Positions 1-11,619 of a DNA stretch of 64,000 nt are shown one piece after another. Source of the DNA: Lycocorax pyrrhopterus obiensis (lineage: Eukaryota > Chordata > Aves > Passeriformes > Paradisaeidae); contig JACSVZ010000002.1 in assembly GCA_014706295.1 (NCBI GenBank), positions 54,598,660-54,662,659 of the forward strand. Direction: 5' to 3'. Made by a program: the position numbers and the translations under genes. Position 1 is the stretch's first letter; each line of letters opens with the position of its first letter. The notes beneath the pieces were generated by a model, which did no database searches, had not been told where the DNA came from, and saw nothing but the letters and a program-made list of their open reading frames with translations.

Positions 1-42
1 CATCTCTCTCTACCTCAGTGCTGTCTGGAGGGAAAGCCTGAA
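1..42 (+). CDS. Possible 3' end of the preceding MED1-like exon
   Basis: The first 42 bases stay open in the frame that would join the exon at 305 (phase 2) and are followed by GTAACT, a possible donor at 43. The peptide, ending AVWRESL, has no clear match to the corresponding stretch of MED1, so support is only phase and splice-site compatibility. It may equally be intron. Confidence 0.25.
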
Positions 43-304
43 GTAACTTTCCAAAATAAAATACTTTAGAATTATTTGTAAAAAATGTCACTCAGTTTCT
101 GTGTCTCACTTTTCCTTTCTGTTAGTTTTCACATTAACCATGTTTTAAACTGTTAAAGTTGCATTTGTAAAGCAAAACATTTCTCAAGTCAGAAAATGTA
201 TGGAACATCATAAACTGCTAGGGACCTGATAGTGGCCTTGCACTGAGTCCTTGTTATGGCAATTTCTGTAAAAAGGTTTCATTCTGACAATTTTTTTTCC
301 CTAG

Positions 305-3300
305 CAACCCTGTTTTTTTGCAATTGACTGATGAACTCAGCATGGATTTGCCAGCTCTTTTTGTTCTGAAGTTTCATAAGCCTGTTCCAATGTCCTTATC
401 CAGTATTGAAGAGATACAGAGGCTCACAGGCATGTTCTAATTGTTTTTTAAGACTAAGTACTTCTGTGATTATGCATTGCTTATTTGCTTTTTACCTCCC
501 AGTGTTAACGTTGCAAGAGGAAAAAGTTGTTTCTAGGGCAGAACATATTCTATTCTATCAGTCCAAGTGTAACATTTTAACAACCAGTGCAAAACAGAAA
601 AGTTCTAAGAAAGATATGACAATTATAGGCAAAGTTAAACACTCTACCTCAAATTCCCAATAGCAAAAAGGGGGAATAAGAAAGAAAATCAGTATTTTTG
701 TCTTTTCAAAACATTTGGTTTGATTTTAATAGTAGCTTTCATAACCTACTATCATAACCTAATTGCTAATAAAAATAATGACCTGGTTTCAGGAATTCAG
801 ATTTCTGGCTTGAAATTAGCTCCACTATATGAGCTAATTGTTCAGTCTACTCTTAAAGAAAAATGCAATGAAGACTTGTCTACAAATAAATCTTGTTTCC
901 TTGTGGTAAGTATAGTGCGCATTTGACACACACTGTGCTGTTGCACAAGATATATATACTGAATTACCATTTCCCCATAAGCAATGTAGGTTTCCCAGAA
1001 TCCCAACAATGTTTAAGTGCTCTTTAGGAAATAGTTCAATTTACGAAGCAGTATTAGATCCTTTCAAGTAAGTGAGCTTCTCATCCTCATTAATGAAACA
1101 CTGTGTGCTTGGCTGCTGTCATACTAATTGGTTGGTATGTAACCCAAATATTTACTCTTCTAAAAACTGCTCAGAACTTTATTATTAATGCCTCAAAAAG
1201 AAGGAAACTTAATGACTGGTGTGAGGAGCAAGTTCCAAGAAGGTACTTACCTAGATTTTTGAAGATCTTTATCATGCTGCATGTCACACTGTTTTAACAA
1301 AAGAGATTTCTTAATTAGATAACTGAGACTATTGATTCCTTTCAAAGGGACTGGCAGGAAGAAAAATATAAAGTGTTACAACAGTGATGCCAATTGCTAT
1401 CTAGAGACAAGGTTGTTTAACTGAAGAAGGCTTTCCTTTTAATAACTACATTATTGAAATACAGTTACTTAGCCTGCATTAGATGTAAAGTTTTAGAATA
1501 CAAAATTGTGGCTAAGATGCTTTCTGCCAGACTTATGTACAGGGCAACTACAAGACAAGCTTCAAAGATCTACTTTTTTTTTGCTAGGAAACATTAATTT
1601 TGCAATTCATGGCAGCAAAAGAACAGGGCACTTTTCTTCTGTTCTACTAGCAGTGTTCATAGAGCCCATTGCCTGCTTAGTTCTTGGACCTTGAGGTGGT
1701 GGTACAGAAGGTAGTAGTAAATTAAGACCATGCTAAAATAATGTTTGGCAAAGCTCTTCTCTGCTGTAAAATGGATTAATCTGTCAGTTCTATTAGATGC
1801 ACATGAAAGGCTCTGTAACTTTTCAACTATTCCCTAAAATATTTGTACTTGGTGGGAGAAAGTTTTACTTCTGAGTTTAAAGATTTTACTTCTAGAATTA
1901 CTAAATTGCATTCTAACCTTCAAATGAGTGTAGAGAAAATCCTTTTGGTCCATGAACACACAAGGAAAAGATATTCAGCTTTTGTTAATGTAGACCCTCC
2001 TAATTAACTGCCCTGCCCTGTTCTTAAGGGGATAGTTCCCATTTGGCATCCTGAAGTAGATAACACAATAGTGCACTTCTAATTTTGTCACAGAATCACT
2101 GTCAACATGGACAGGTGGTAAATTTTTCTTACTGTTTCCTCCTCAAGTGAATCATCAGGAGATATTCCAGCCAAACATACCTCTCCAAAGAAAGTAGTAG
2201 TGATGGAGGTTGGAAAACATCTGATGTCCAGAAGAGATTTCTGGCAAAACTGCTATCCTGTTTGTGCAGCTATCATGCAGCATTACTATGATATTATTAT
2301 CTTGGTCACTAACATTTCTATAGCCTGTAGGGCTCTTAAAAGTATTTTGAAGAATTGGTGATACTTGAACTCCTGACCACTTGGCTCTGGGTATATTTGC
2401 CTAATTTGGATGCATTTGGGAGGGAGAGTGGATCTCATTTACCTTCCTCTAAGGATTATGTTTCTACTAGAAATGCAGAGATATGATAGACATGCTAGAA
2501 ATGTATCTTTCAAAATTATTTTTGTTGTCAGATTGTACAATTGCCTGATAACATCAATCTTTACTTTCCTGTTTTCAGTCCTTGAAATATCACCATATTT
2601 GTTGCTCAGTCTCTTCCAGATTGCCCAAAGCACTGTTACTTCATAAACAAGGGCTCAGAAAAATCAGATTTAGCAGGAGCCTTGGTCAGTAAAATCCCAT
2701 TTAGCCATCCAAAGTGTGTGCCTGACATTATAGAGATTCTTCGACATCAAGTGGCATATAACACTCTTATTAGCAGCTGTGTCTCTGAGAAGCATATAAA
2801 TGAAGGTAAATTGTGTGGTTGGAAGTGATGGCAGAGTATTAGAGACAAACTAGTTTTTAAGTTGGGTGTTAACAGATTTTATTGCTCCCTTGCCAAAACT
2901 GTCATCACTTGTGGAGTATGATAAAAGATTCTTAACACTGTATTGAATTTTTTTTAACATCTCCTAGGCCTGGCACCTATAAGCATAAACTAAGTTGTCA
3001 AAGCAATGAATAATTAGACTATTGTATCAGTATTTTTAAAATTCTGGCATGTAATTCAGCCAGAGTCCAACTTCAATGGTGGATATCACTAAACAGTTAT
3101 TTTATTTCTAGATGATTCTGAACTGCTTTACTTTGAAGTGGTACCACACAAGAACAGCAGCTTTTCTGTCTTTTTCCTTCATCCTGTGAAAGAGAATTTA
3201 GCCTGTGGTATGTGTGGAATAATTGCTACTGTCCTCGTTACTGAGCTGACAAGGGACTTGGTTCTGTCTAGGCTCTTGCACTATGCTTCTCAGTTACAAA

Positions 3301-5091
3301 CATTCTAAGGGCCACTCAACAGCATGCCACTCATGAAAAACACTAAAGTAACAATTGTGTACAGACTACTTACTAAAAGGTGTTCTGTACTCAGAATAAT
3401 ACAGAAAGCAAATGCAAATATTCAAGTCCTGTTTTGTCTTGCCCTGCATTTAATTAATAAATTGTAACTTCTACTATTTCTGATTTAAGTATATTAAGGA
3501 AAACCAAGTCATGCAAATATATTGCTGCAAACCTCTTTCCACTGACTTCAGTTTTACATCTCTTCAAGCATTAAAATTAAAGGATGGTTTTCAATGTTCG
3601 TAAGTATTTCAAAACAAACATTTTTCTATTCTGTTCCTTCTTAGTGGTAATTGATGTTATAACCTCTAGAGAAGTCCAATGTCACCTTCATTTAAATCCT
3701 CAAGATCCAACTCTAAATTCTAGTGATGACTTCATATCAAGAGCTGTGAAACGGTAAGTAGTTTTATTTTATAACAGTTGGAATAAACATCAGATGTCCA
3801 TTTAATGGAAATATCATGTGCATTCATAATTCCCTAAACTCAGCAACTGGAAAACTTCATCCTAGTAAAATGCTGTAATACAATAGTGGGAGTAAGTTAC
3901 TTCAGTGTTTTAGTATCTTTCAAAAATTTTAAACATTAATCGTGATGAAGAGTTTCTAGTAGAAAGCATGTGGAAGCAGGGAAAGACCTACTGAATGAAG
4001 AGTTTTACCTTTTATAAAAGATGCTTTTCTGAAGACTCTAGCTGATGACAGTCTCATGTCTAGCATAACTTAGAATAGCATGGAAAGGTCTTTTAACACA
4101 TCTGCCTAATAGCAATCAGTGCTTCTCTTCAGAAAGTGAGGTGTATATAGCATGTCTCCAAAACTGTCTCTGGCTTGTTTTCTGAACAAATTCCAAGAGA
4201 GCAAGTTGTTGTGATACATGAACATAGGCTAGACAAACTGATTCAGAACATAGTCTGGGAGCACTAATTGGTTTGATATAAGCTATTATACAACTATTAG
4301 CTGTTTGAGGACAACAAAATCAACGGAGGTTGGATTTTGAACCTGATTTCAAACTAGGTACTATTTTTGGAACCAGGTTAAGAGTGGGAAAAAAACTCCT
4401 CCAGTATAGATAGTTTTAGAAAAGATATGCTCTGTACCTGTGTTATACAAAACATGAAGGTTAAAATTATAAAACTCAACAAGAATGAATATATTTCAAT
4501 ATTCTCAGTTTTGGTTTTCACTAGAAGCACCCTTATGACTTTTCTTTTTTGACCAGACCCTCCCACACTTTCAGTCAAAGCTTCTTTGCACACCCAAGTT
4601 CAAGATTCAGCACTACATTTCAGTGTATCAATGTATGTTTCTGGTACAGGACATGTAGTTTATATTGTGGTTACAATGTAACACCAGGTTGTACCAGACA
4701 AAAACATAACGCGGTAATTCTGGTTTTCATTCAGGTGTCAGCCACAGTTCAAAAAACAGAAGTACTTTAAAGAATGGATAAAGTCTGTAGTAGTGACTAA
4801 TGCGTCATTTCCTTCTTCAGTTGCATGTCAGTCCCAGTTGTCATGAGAGCTGTTTTCAGGAATGCTGCCAAGGTGAAAGCTGACAGTGAAACACAAGACA
4901 TGGACATGGAACAACAACCTGAACCACAACTGGAGCAAACTACAGATTCTAATACTCTCAAAGAAAGCCTTTCTGGGGCTGGTCAGCAAGACTCGGTAGT
5001 GACAGATGAGCCAAATAATACAGACAGCACAAAAGAAAATCTCTCTACAGCCAAACTGGAAACTCTGGGTGATAACAGGGAAAAAAAGTAA
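305..5091 (+). CDS. Short MED1-like Mediator subunit, C-terminal 302 residues (six exons, 5' partial)
   Basis: Exons are 305-429, 793-905, 2610-2805, 3112-3207, 3645-3753 and 4821-5091. Every splice phase agrees, giving 302 residues and a TAA at 5089. The product aligns collinearly with the structured MED1 region of vertebrate MED1: DLPALFVLKF, TGI...LAPLYELI, HCYFINK, LVSKIPFSHP, RHQVAYNTLI, CVVIDV, and DDFI..AVKRCMSVPVVMRA near the end. MED1 is the Mediator middle-module subunit that contacts nuclear receptors. This protein differs sharply after that domain: the last exon adds only about 75 Gln/Glu/Ser/Thr-rich residues and stops, whereas canonical MED1 continues for roughly 1,000 residues of disordered tail. 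No LxxLL receptor box occurs in the visible part. All introns are GT-AG except the first, which begins GC at 430. The gene starts left of the window. It is convergent with YAE1. I recognise the family firmly; the exact paralogue name is uncertain. Confidence 0.9.
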
Positions 5092-5190
5092 CCCCTCACT
5101 ATGCACCGGAACTTTGTGGAGGAAGACAATTCCATAGCTAGTATAGAAGCTGATATGATAGACAAAAAACCTGATGATTTTATAAGCAAA

Positions 5191-5196
5191 AATAAA
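5191..5196 (+). terminator. Poly(A) signal of the MED1-like gene
   Basis: A canonical AATAAA lies about 100 bases after the stop codon, with a T/GT-rich stretch shortly downstream (around 5218-5240). This implies a very short 3' UTR. Confidence 0.7.
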
Positions 5197-5239
5197 GTCT
5201 ACTTAGTAATTTGTGAATGGTGTCTCCTCTTTGCAAACT

Positions 5240-7100
5240 TTTAAATATGGAAAAGTAATTCACTTGAATCTGCATTTTTAAACATCCAAATCTGGAAAGT
5301 CTAACAGTGTTCTATTAACCTTTATTTCGTCTTGTTACTGAAAACCACCAAAATCATCGTGGCAAATGAGATTCCCTCTAACACTGCCTTTTTATTGTTA
5401 GAAGGTAAGGCATTACTTTATTCTTGTTCAAGAGATGTGTGTGGCTGACAATGTTCCAGCCTCAACGCTGACCCCAATACAGAACTTTTTCACTTATTTA
5501 TGCAGTTTTAGCACACAAAGAAATTCATGTTCATTGGTTTTAAGTTACATAATTCTCTTCATTAATTAGTATTCGATCCCCTTTTCATTACTGACTTCTT
5601 TCTCTTCATGCTAATCTGGTCCACATCCTTTATTCCTTTTTTAATCTTTTTCTCAGACAGAGAGTCTCCAACTTTCCAGGCCTTAATCTCCTCTATATCT
5701 TCTGGTTACTCCAGTGTCCTTGAAGGGCCATAAATTTAAGATCCCAGACGCCCAATCTTCAAATCCCTTTGGCTTTGTTTATTAAAGATTGTCAGGCTTA
5801 ATTTTAACAAACTTAAGGTTTCAGTGATTTAATGATCAAAGTAAGTCTGTGAAGAAACTTAACTAGTGTTGGCTAAAAGTGGGCACTGCTTACAATTAGT
5901 TAAAACAACTAATTAATAATTAGTTAGGAAAGTTAAATGACTTCCAACACTGTCTGCCCCATGTTCTACCAGCATATGGAGGAAATCTGTGTCTAACATA
6001 CATGATACAGTCTATAACAGAACACAGACATTTGAAGAAAATTATTGTTTATCCATATTAACATTTTACTAACTAAATTGAGAAAAGTTCCTTGAATGAT
6101 TTTTGTATATACACAATTAATGCAGACATCCCTCTTTGTCCACTATTTCATAAATATGTTCAATGCAAGACTCTGAACTGCAGTTCTGCTTACTCCTAAA
6201 GCAGAAATGCTACTGAAAGGAAACCAAACTTACAGTCTGCCAACTCTGACAGGATAACAGAGTCCTTAGTAAGAATGTGGTAAACTTGGGCTCTGAAAAA
6301 CATGGAATTTTTGCCTTAGATTTTTTCTGGCCTCAAAGGATGAAAAGGTTTTGTGATTTTTTTTTTTAAATTATAGTTGACTGTTCAAAATCTTAGTTTG
6401 CCTATGTCTAGACTCCCTTTGTCTCCAATATAAAGGAATTATAAGAAACTTCAAACAAGTGAACTGCTAACTTACTATAAATCAGTTTAATTAATGTAAA
6501 ACAGAGGCACTTACAAAGAACAAACTTTGTGAACAAAGCAATTTACAGCTATAGTTAAGGGAAGCAACAGGAAAACAAGTGAAATATAGAATATTGGCAC
6601 AGGAATACGAAGTAATCAGAAATAGATAGGCATGTGTGGCTGATGTGTTTCTAAGAGGTGGTGAATAAGCTTGGCTTACTTGAAGAGTTTGAGAAAAACA
6701 TTATTGGAATGTGGGAAGGAGATCAGGCTAGAGGGACTGCCAAAATAAGTACAAAAATAACACAAGGATGTTCATTAGACTGGAAGCATGTCTAGTGTGG
6801 TCTGACATGGTAAGAGTAGATGTCTAAAAGTAAACCAATGGAATGGTCAGCAATTCTGCATTTGAGGAAAATTTTGTGTTTTCAGCAAAAGTGACAAATA
6901 GAACTATATAAGGACGCAAAAAATAGTTTTTAACAGTGAAAGTGCATTGCATCATGGTTACAAAAGATGAAGAATCTGACAAAGGTGAGTAGAGTCACAG
7001 CACTCTAGGAATCAGGAGCAAATCATGTTCTATTTTGCACACAGCATATCATTAACAGCAGCTTATTCTGCAAAAACACTGACCATTTCCATAGCACTGA
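5240..7100. other. Convergent intergenic spacer between the MED1-like gene and YAE1
   Basis: AT-rich, with no recognised exon, RNA or repeat family. The right-hand end may hold the last part of the YAE1 3' UTR. A short symmetrical run built on ATTAGTT/AACTAAT occurs near 5890-5935. Confidence 0.6.
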
Positions 7101-7103
7101 GCA

Positions 7104-7109
7104 TTTATT
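7104..7109 (-). terminator. Probable YAE1 poly(A) signal
   Basis: TTTATT on the plus strand reads AATAAA on the minus strand about 345 bases after the YAE1 stop. It is the first perfect hexamer I found downstream; another site further on could also be used. Confidence 0.5.
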
Positions 7110-7452
7110 CTTTAGACAGGACCAATTTAGAGGGACCCGCTTCATTTCCAAACTGCTGCCAAGAAAAAAGTGAGGGTGAAATGGGAGCTCCTGACACAAA
7201 ACAGAAACATGTTTAGTAACTCTTTGTAGAGCTTTAGTCATTGCCCCTTTCTGTGAATCTTACCTTTAAGACCGAAAGTGAGGGGTTTTGCCACATGCCA
7301 AAATCATGGTGAAGAGTTACAAAAATTACTTCTCCTGTAAAGCATCAAAATCAGATTTTCCTAAAAGAAAAGTGATGCATCAGCCTGTACATGGCCCACA
7401 AACTAAGAATCAAAACCAGCTGTGATAGTTTTAAGCACCATGAGACAGAAAA

Positions 7453-10187
7453 CTAATGTTCCAGTTGCTGGACATGATAGAGTATATCCAGTGATAAACC
7501 CAGTTGCTCTACTAACCAAATAGTCTGCTTTTTAACCCAAGCGAGGGTTGACTTTTCAGGATCTGTGCAGAGGTTTGCCTTGCTGCACTCAGACTGCAAG
7601 GAACCAACCTCACCATTATTCCTACAAATGTTTTCACTGGAGGTGCCAGAGTCTTCATGTTTTCCATCTTTAACTTCCTTGTACTCTGTCCCAGCTGTGT
7701 GATTAAGGTCCATGTCCTGAACAGAGTCTAAAATGCGTCCAAGATGTGGCTGTTCTTCAGTAGAATTCAGATACTTAAGCACATCATCTTCATGCTTTCC
7801 AACCACATCAAGAAGATTATTTATCGTACTTAAAGCAGAATCATGTCCATTAAAATGACACCAGGATAAGAGAGCACTGAAAAGCGAACAACAACAAAAG
7901 TGATTATATGCATCTACATCTCCAGTTGGTAGAGGTAGATAGCAATGTGACAAGGTACCTATGAATCATAAACACATTTATGTATCATTCATGTTTTATG
8001 GAAAATTCAGGCAGTAGAACTAAATATTAAGCTTAAAGATGTAGATTCAGACAATTTTGGAAGAGCAACTTTTCTAAACTTCTACACCCACATAGACATT
8101 CCCTGTTTTCAAGATCTGGGAATTCTCAGGTTGCTCACTTTGTACAGTTTTACAATGTGAGGTTTGGTTTTTTCGGTTGTTTTGTTTTTTGGTTGGTTTT
8201 TTTTTGTTGGTTGGTTTTTTAATTAAAACAAACAAAAAACTGCATGCATGTTCCCTTGTTACGCACCCTCCACATACACTTGACCTTAAGGAGTTTGTAA
8301 CCTACTTCAGGGTTCCTTTGAACTGGCCACATGTAATCATCAGCTCGGCACCATGTCTGTAACCTTGATTAAAGCCTGTCTGGAGTGCAAGTTCTTTCCC
8401 AGCCTCAATTCCATCCCTATAGCCTTCCTGTAACAAGAGCAGTGAAACAGCTTGTTCACAGAATGACAAAGTGGACCCTATGACAAATGCATAACAACAA
8501 TGAAAAAGGAAGTTTAAACAAGTATCACAAGTATTCAATCTCTTAAGTTACAGCTTCTATATCTGAATATCCTTCACAGCTACACCCCCACTGCCAAACC
8601 GAAACATGCCTGTTGCAGTGTATTATGATTTACTGACCTGTAAGATGCAGTTTTTTTACTTTTCCCAAAAGGATCCTCAGAAAGTCAGAAAATAGGGAAA
8701 CTACTTTTAGAAAGATCAAAAAAAGTAAGACAAATCCACAGGAAAGCGTGTTTCCTTTAATGATTACCAACTCCTTTGTGAGAAATGGATTTAGGAATAC
8801 CACATATAGACTTCTTATTTCTATCTAAAAAGATATGCAGGCAGCCAAGCTTCCCCTTTAGGAGAGGTACTCTCCTATCTGTAATCCATCTACATGGAAT
8901 CCTTTTATTTTCACAAAACCAACTGCTGAGCATTCCTCCTTTATTTGCTGGGCCTCACTCCATTTAAGAGTTATACCAGAAAAAGAGACAGTGATTGACT
9001 GAGTCACATATAAATACACTTAATATTGGGGCTGCTTTCTTTAAGAAACAGCTAATGATTGTAATGCAAATTACTTTCTTTGTATTATAATCACATTACA
9101 AGATTACATAGAATAATTCTTAACTTTTTTGACACCAAAATTGCAAGTTGTTAAAGTGAAAACTCCTATTTGCTCAGGGCGGCCTTGCTAGAAAAATAGT
9201 CTGGAACACAAATATTTATTTTGCCCGACATACAACTCTAACTTCAATAACAATAACTTAATGATTTTGCAGTACCTACTCATAAATATCAGAGGGATTT
9301 TTGTAAGAACACTAAACAGTTCCTTAACAAAACCCGTCCTCTCACGGAACTCAGATGAAGGACACTACACCAGGTCTGGTGCAATACCCTTCCTCATCAA
9401 CTGCCTATACATCAGTTTCCATTCACATTCTTCAGCCAAAAGCTGCTCAACTGTAAGCAGAGAAGCCCTACTGACCCCACTCTGAATGACATGGTATCTG
9501 TCAAACTAACCTGTTTATGAACTTGTTTTGTTCCCTGAAGAACTGCAGAGAGGCAAAGGCTGCGGAAAGCAGCTTTCATAAAATCTATTTTTCACTAGGA
9601 GAATAAATCAACCAAAGACCTACACAGACCACAACGCCCAGTTGTGGTTGCACATTCAGTCACACATCTTACAATCTGACTGATTATTAACTCTACTCAA
9701 AACCCCAAACATCTCACATTTCTTTAATAGCAGTGTTCACCTCTGTTGCCCTACATTTACTAGGGGTATACCTACAAGTACATAGCAAGCAGCTTGCATC
9801 ACAACTCAGCACTACCTTTTATAAATGCACATGGTTGTGCAGAAGGAGCCAATGTCTTTTGGTAAAACAGTAGTTTGCTCTGGTGACTACTAAGAAATGT
9901 TTATGTAAATTTCTGCCACATTTTCCTGATATTCAGAAGAAAGTATGCCACAATAACTTTTAAGCAGCTACTTTTACTTTTCCCTTTAAATCATTCACAT
10001 GTATATCAAGCTATGCATCAGCAAATCTAAAATGGCTAAAAAGACTATTAAATCATTTTTATAGAAATACCTTCAATCTCTTTTTCATGGTGCTGTTCCA
10101 TTCCTTCTGTAGTAGATACATCTCATCTGCATCTTCATCAAATATATCCTCATTGGATTGGCTGACTGCAACCTGTACCCAGGACAT
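7453..10187 (-). CDS. YAE1: YAE1, Fe-S assembly adaptor of ABCE1 (three coding exons, complete)
   Basis: Coding exons on the minus strand are 10187-10071, 8427-8306 and 7876-7453; phases are 0 then 2 and give 220 residues (human YAE1 about 226). The start MSWVQ matches the human N terminus. Residues 40-79 form the deca-GX3 motif, with Gly at 41, 45, 49, 57, 61 and 65 (GYRDGIEAG, GFNQGYRHG), followed by GTLNALLSWCH. An acidic middle contains LDSVQDMDL, and the C terminus ends LGLSLDILYHVQQL, as in human. Donors read AAG|GTATTT and GAA|GTAGGT; acceptors are TTACAG and TTTCAG. YAE1 works with LTO1/ORAOV1 to bring the ribosome-recycling ATPase ABCE1 to the cytosolic Fe-S targeting complex. In human 7p14 it lies between POU6F2 and RALA. 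Transcription probably begins in the CpG island near 11.2-11.4 kb. Confidence 0.95.
8155..8230 (+). repeat. T/G-rich simple repeat in YAE1 intron 2
   Basis: Runs of GGTTTTTT and TTGGTTGG make a low-complexity stretch. On the transcribed minus strand it is A/C-rich. It is probably microsatellite-like and has no coding sense. Confidence 0.7.
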
Positions 10188-11237
10188 AACAGCAGTGCCC
10201 TATGACCCCTGTTTATGTGGTAAAAAAACACTGAGACACTCTCAAACTCTTCTCTGGTGAAGTGTCAGATTAGCAGTATTGGCAAAAACCATGAGTTCCG
10301 AAGAGAAGCCAGGTATGGAGCCAATTATTCAAGCTGTACATGGGAACTCGGTGCTGTTTGCCATTGGGGTGCATCTGTCAAGAAAAGGTAGTCAGATCAT
10401 CATTCACATAGTAACTTCTGAGATATATCAGGGCAATTTATGATAGGTCTTTCCCATCTTATGGCACTGACACACATATGGACGCCAACGCAGCATTTCT
10501 GAATACTGCTTGTACAAGGACAGCTGGCAGAAACAACTTTATGACTTGATTCCAAAAGCAGCTGACAAATAGTCCCATGCGGTGCCCTAAGTTATACACA
10601 CAGCTTATATGTATACACACAATTTTGTATATTTGTATATACACAATTTACTACACACAGGTTAACACCTGCAGAGTTAACTACTGGAAAGTACTTTCAC
10701 CTGTGACTTCCAATTTTCCGGTTATGCCAAATACTTAACAATCTTATACAACAGAAACAGTCTTTCATATTTTGAATAAAGTATTACAAGTGCTGCTGCA
10801 GTGGAAAGGAGAAATTTTCGGATTATTTAATCTTTTCCTATGACGAAAACTTTGAGAAGCGTCTCACAACTAATTCATTTACATCACTGTAAACTGTTAG
10901 AACCCCCACACACTGTTCCTTGCCGAGGCACCGGCGGTTCTCGGGAACCCAGGGTGCTAGGACGCAAACTGCAGAATGCGGCGGGCAAGCGGGGCATCCC
11001 CCGGCCCCACAGCCGGCCCGGGCCGCAGGCAGCGGCCAGGCCGCGACCCGCCATGACACGGCCGCGCACGTGCCCAGCTCCCCAGAAGGGCTCTGCCTTC
11101 CCCCCCGCCCGGCGACAGCCGCAGCCTCCCTTCGCCTCGCCTTTCCGCGCTGCTCGCACAGCCCCGCCGCCAGCCCGGCCCCGCACACTGACCCTCACCG
11201 CAGACACCGGCACTCCGCGCCCTCTCCGCGCTGCGCT

Positions 11238-11250
11238 CGGCCATCTTCAC
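11238..11250 (-). promoter_or_regulatory. YY1-type motif
   Basis: Minus strand reads AAGATGGCCG. YY1 motifs with the ATGG on the sense strand commonly lie just downstream of transcription starts, which supports minus-strand (YAE1) initiation. Confidence 0.6.
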
Positions 11251-11269
11251 TGAGGGCAAACAGACGCCG

Positions 11270-11283
11270 CTTCCGGCGGAAGT
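11270..11283. promoter_or_regulatory. Palindromic ETS-factor site
   Basis: CTTCCGGCGGAAGT is an inverted pair of GGAA cores, the arrangement used by GABPA-type ETS factors at bidirectional housekeeping promoters. Confidence 0.6.
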
Positions 11284-11296
11284 ACTTGGGAAACAA

Positions 11297-11308
11297 CGGC
11301 CATGTTGG
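11297..11308 (-). promoter_or_regulatory. YY1-like motif
   Basis: CGGCCATGTTGG, minus-strand core CATGGCCG. This is weaker than the neighbouring copies. The same bases contain a plus-strand ATG followed by an open frame. Confidence 0.4.
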
Positions 11309-11336
11309 ACAAGGGCAAGTTCCGCGGAGGCCGCAG
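11300..11336 (+). other. Candidate divergent first exon on the plus strand
   Basis: An ATG at 11301 opens a short frame (MLDKGKFRGGR) that runs to a good donor, CGCAG|GTGAGC, after 11336. It could be the first exon of a divergent non-coding RNA. No downstream exon was identified and no protein family is recognised. Confidence 0.25.
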
Positions 11337-11343
11337 GTGAGCA

Positions 11344-11356
11344 GCCGCCATCTTGG
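11344..11356 (-). promoter_or_regulatory. Consensus YY1 motif
   Basis: GCCGCCATCTTGG, minus strand CAAGATGGCGGC, is a full match to the extended YY1 consensus and is in the same orientation as the others. Confidence 0.7.
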
Positions 11357-11397
11357 CCAGCAGCGCTCTGACATCAGAGCCCGTCGGAGACACTGCA

Positions 11398-11410
11398 GGC
11401 GCCATCTTGA
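11398..11410 (-). promoter_or_regulatory. YY1 motif
   Basis: GGCGCCATCTTGA, minus strand TCAAGATGGCG. This is the fourth same-orientation copy within 175 bases and sits just before the GC-box array. Confidence 0.65.
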
Positions 11411-11431
11411 GTGAGGGCGCAGCCCCCTCCA

Positions 11432-11501
11432 GGGGCGGGGCGGGGCGGGGCGGGGCGGGGCGGGGCGGGGCTGGGGGGCGGGGCGGGGCGGGGCGGGGCG
11501 G
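11432..11501 (+). repeat. (GGGGC)n GC-box array, G-quadruplex candidate
   Basis: About eight GGGGC units are followed by a CTGGGGGGC interruption and roughly four more units. Each overlap GGGGCGGGG is an Sp1/KLF box, and runs of four Gs with 1-base loops can form G-quadruplexes. Copy number is likely to vary between individuals. Confidence 0.85.
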
Positions 11502-11619
11502 CCCTGGGGACACCGGGCGCCAATGGGGCCGGAGCCGCTGCCGCAGTCCTGATCCCCTCATCCCATCGTCCCCTCCACCTTTCGCCGGAGGCAGCGGAAT
11601 GTGGCTGCCTCAGGTTCAC

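Larger units (their letters stand above)
11199..11355 (-). other. Likely non-coding first exon of YAE1
   Basis: On the minus strand the sequence ends CTGCG|GTGAGG, a good donor with the boundary at 11199/11198. A matching acceptor, after a T-run and ATAAACAG, lies at 10209, 21 bases before the YAE1 ATG. The exon 5' edge is set only roughly at the YY1 motif near 11350. The exon contains an upstream ATG inside the YY1-type motif AAGATGGC at 11248-11241; with this splice its frame overlaps the main ATG out of frame. Confidence 0.55.
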
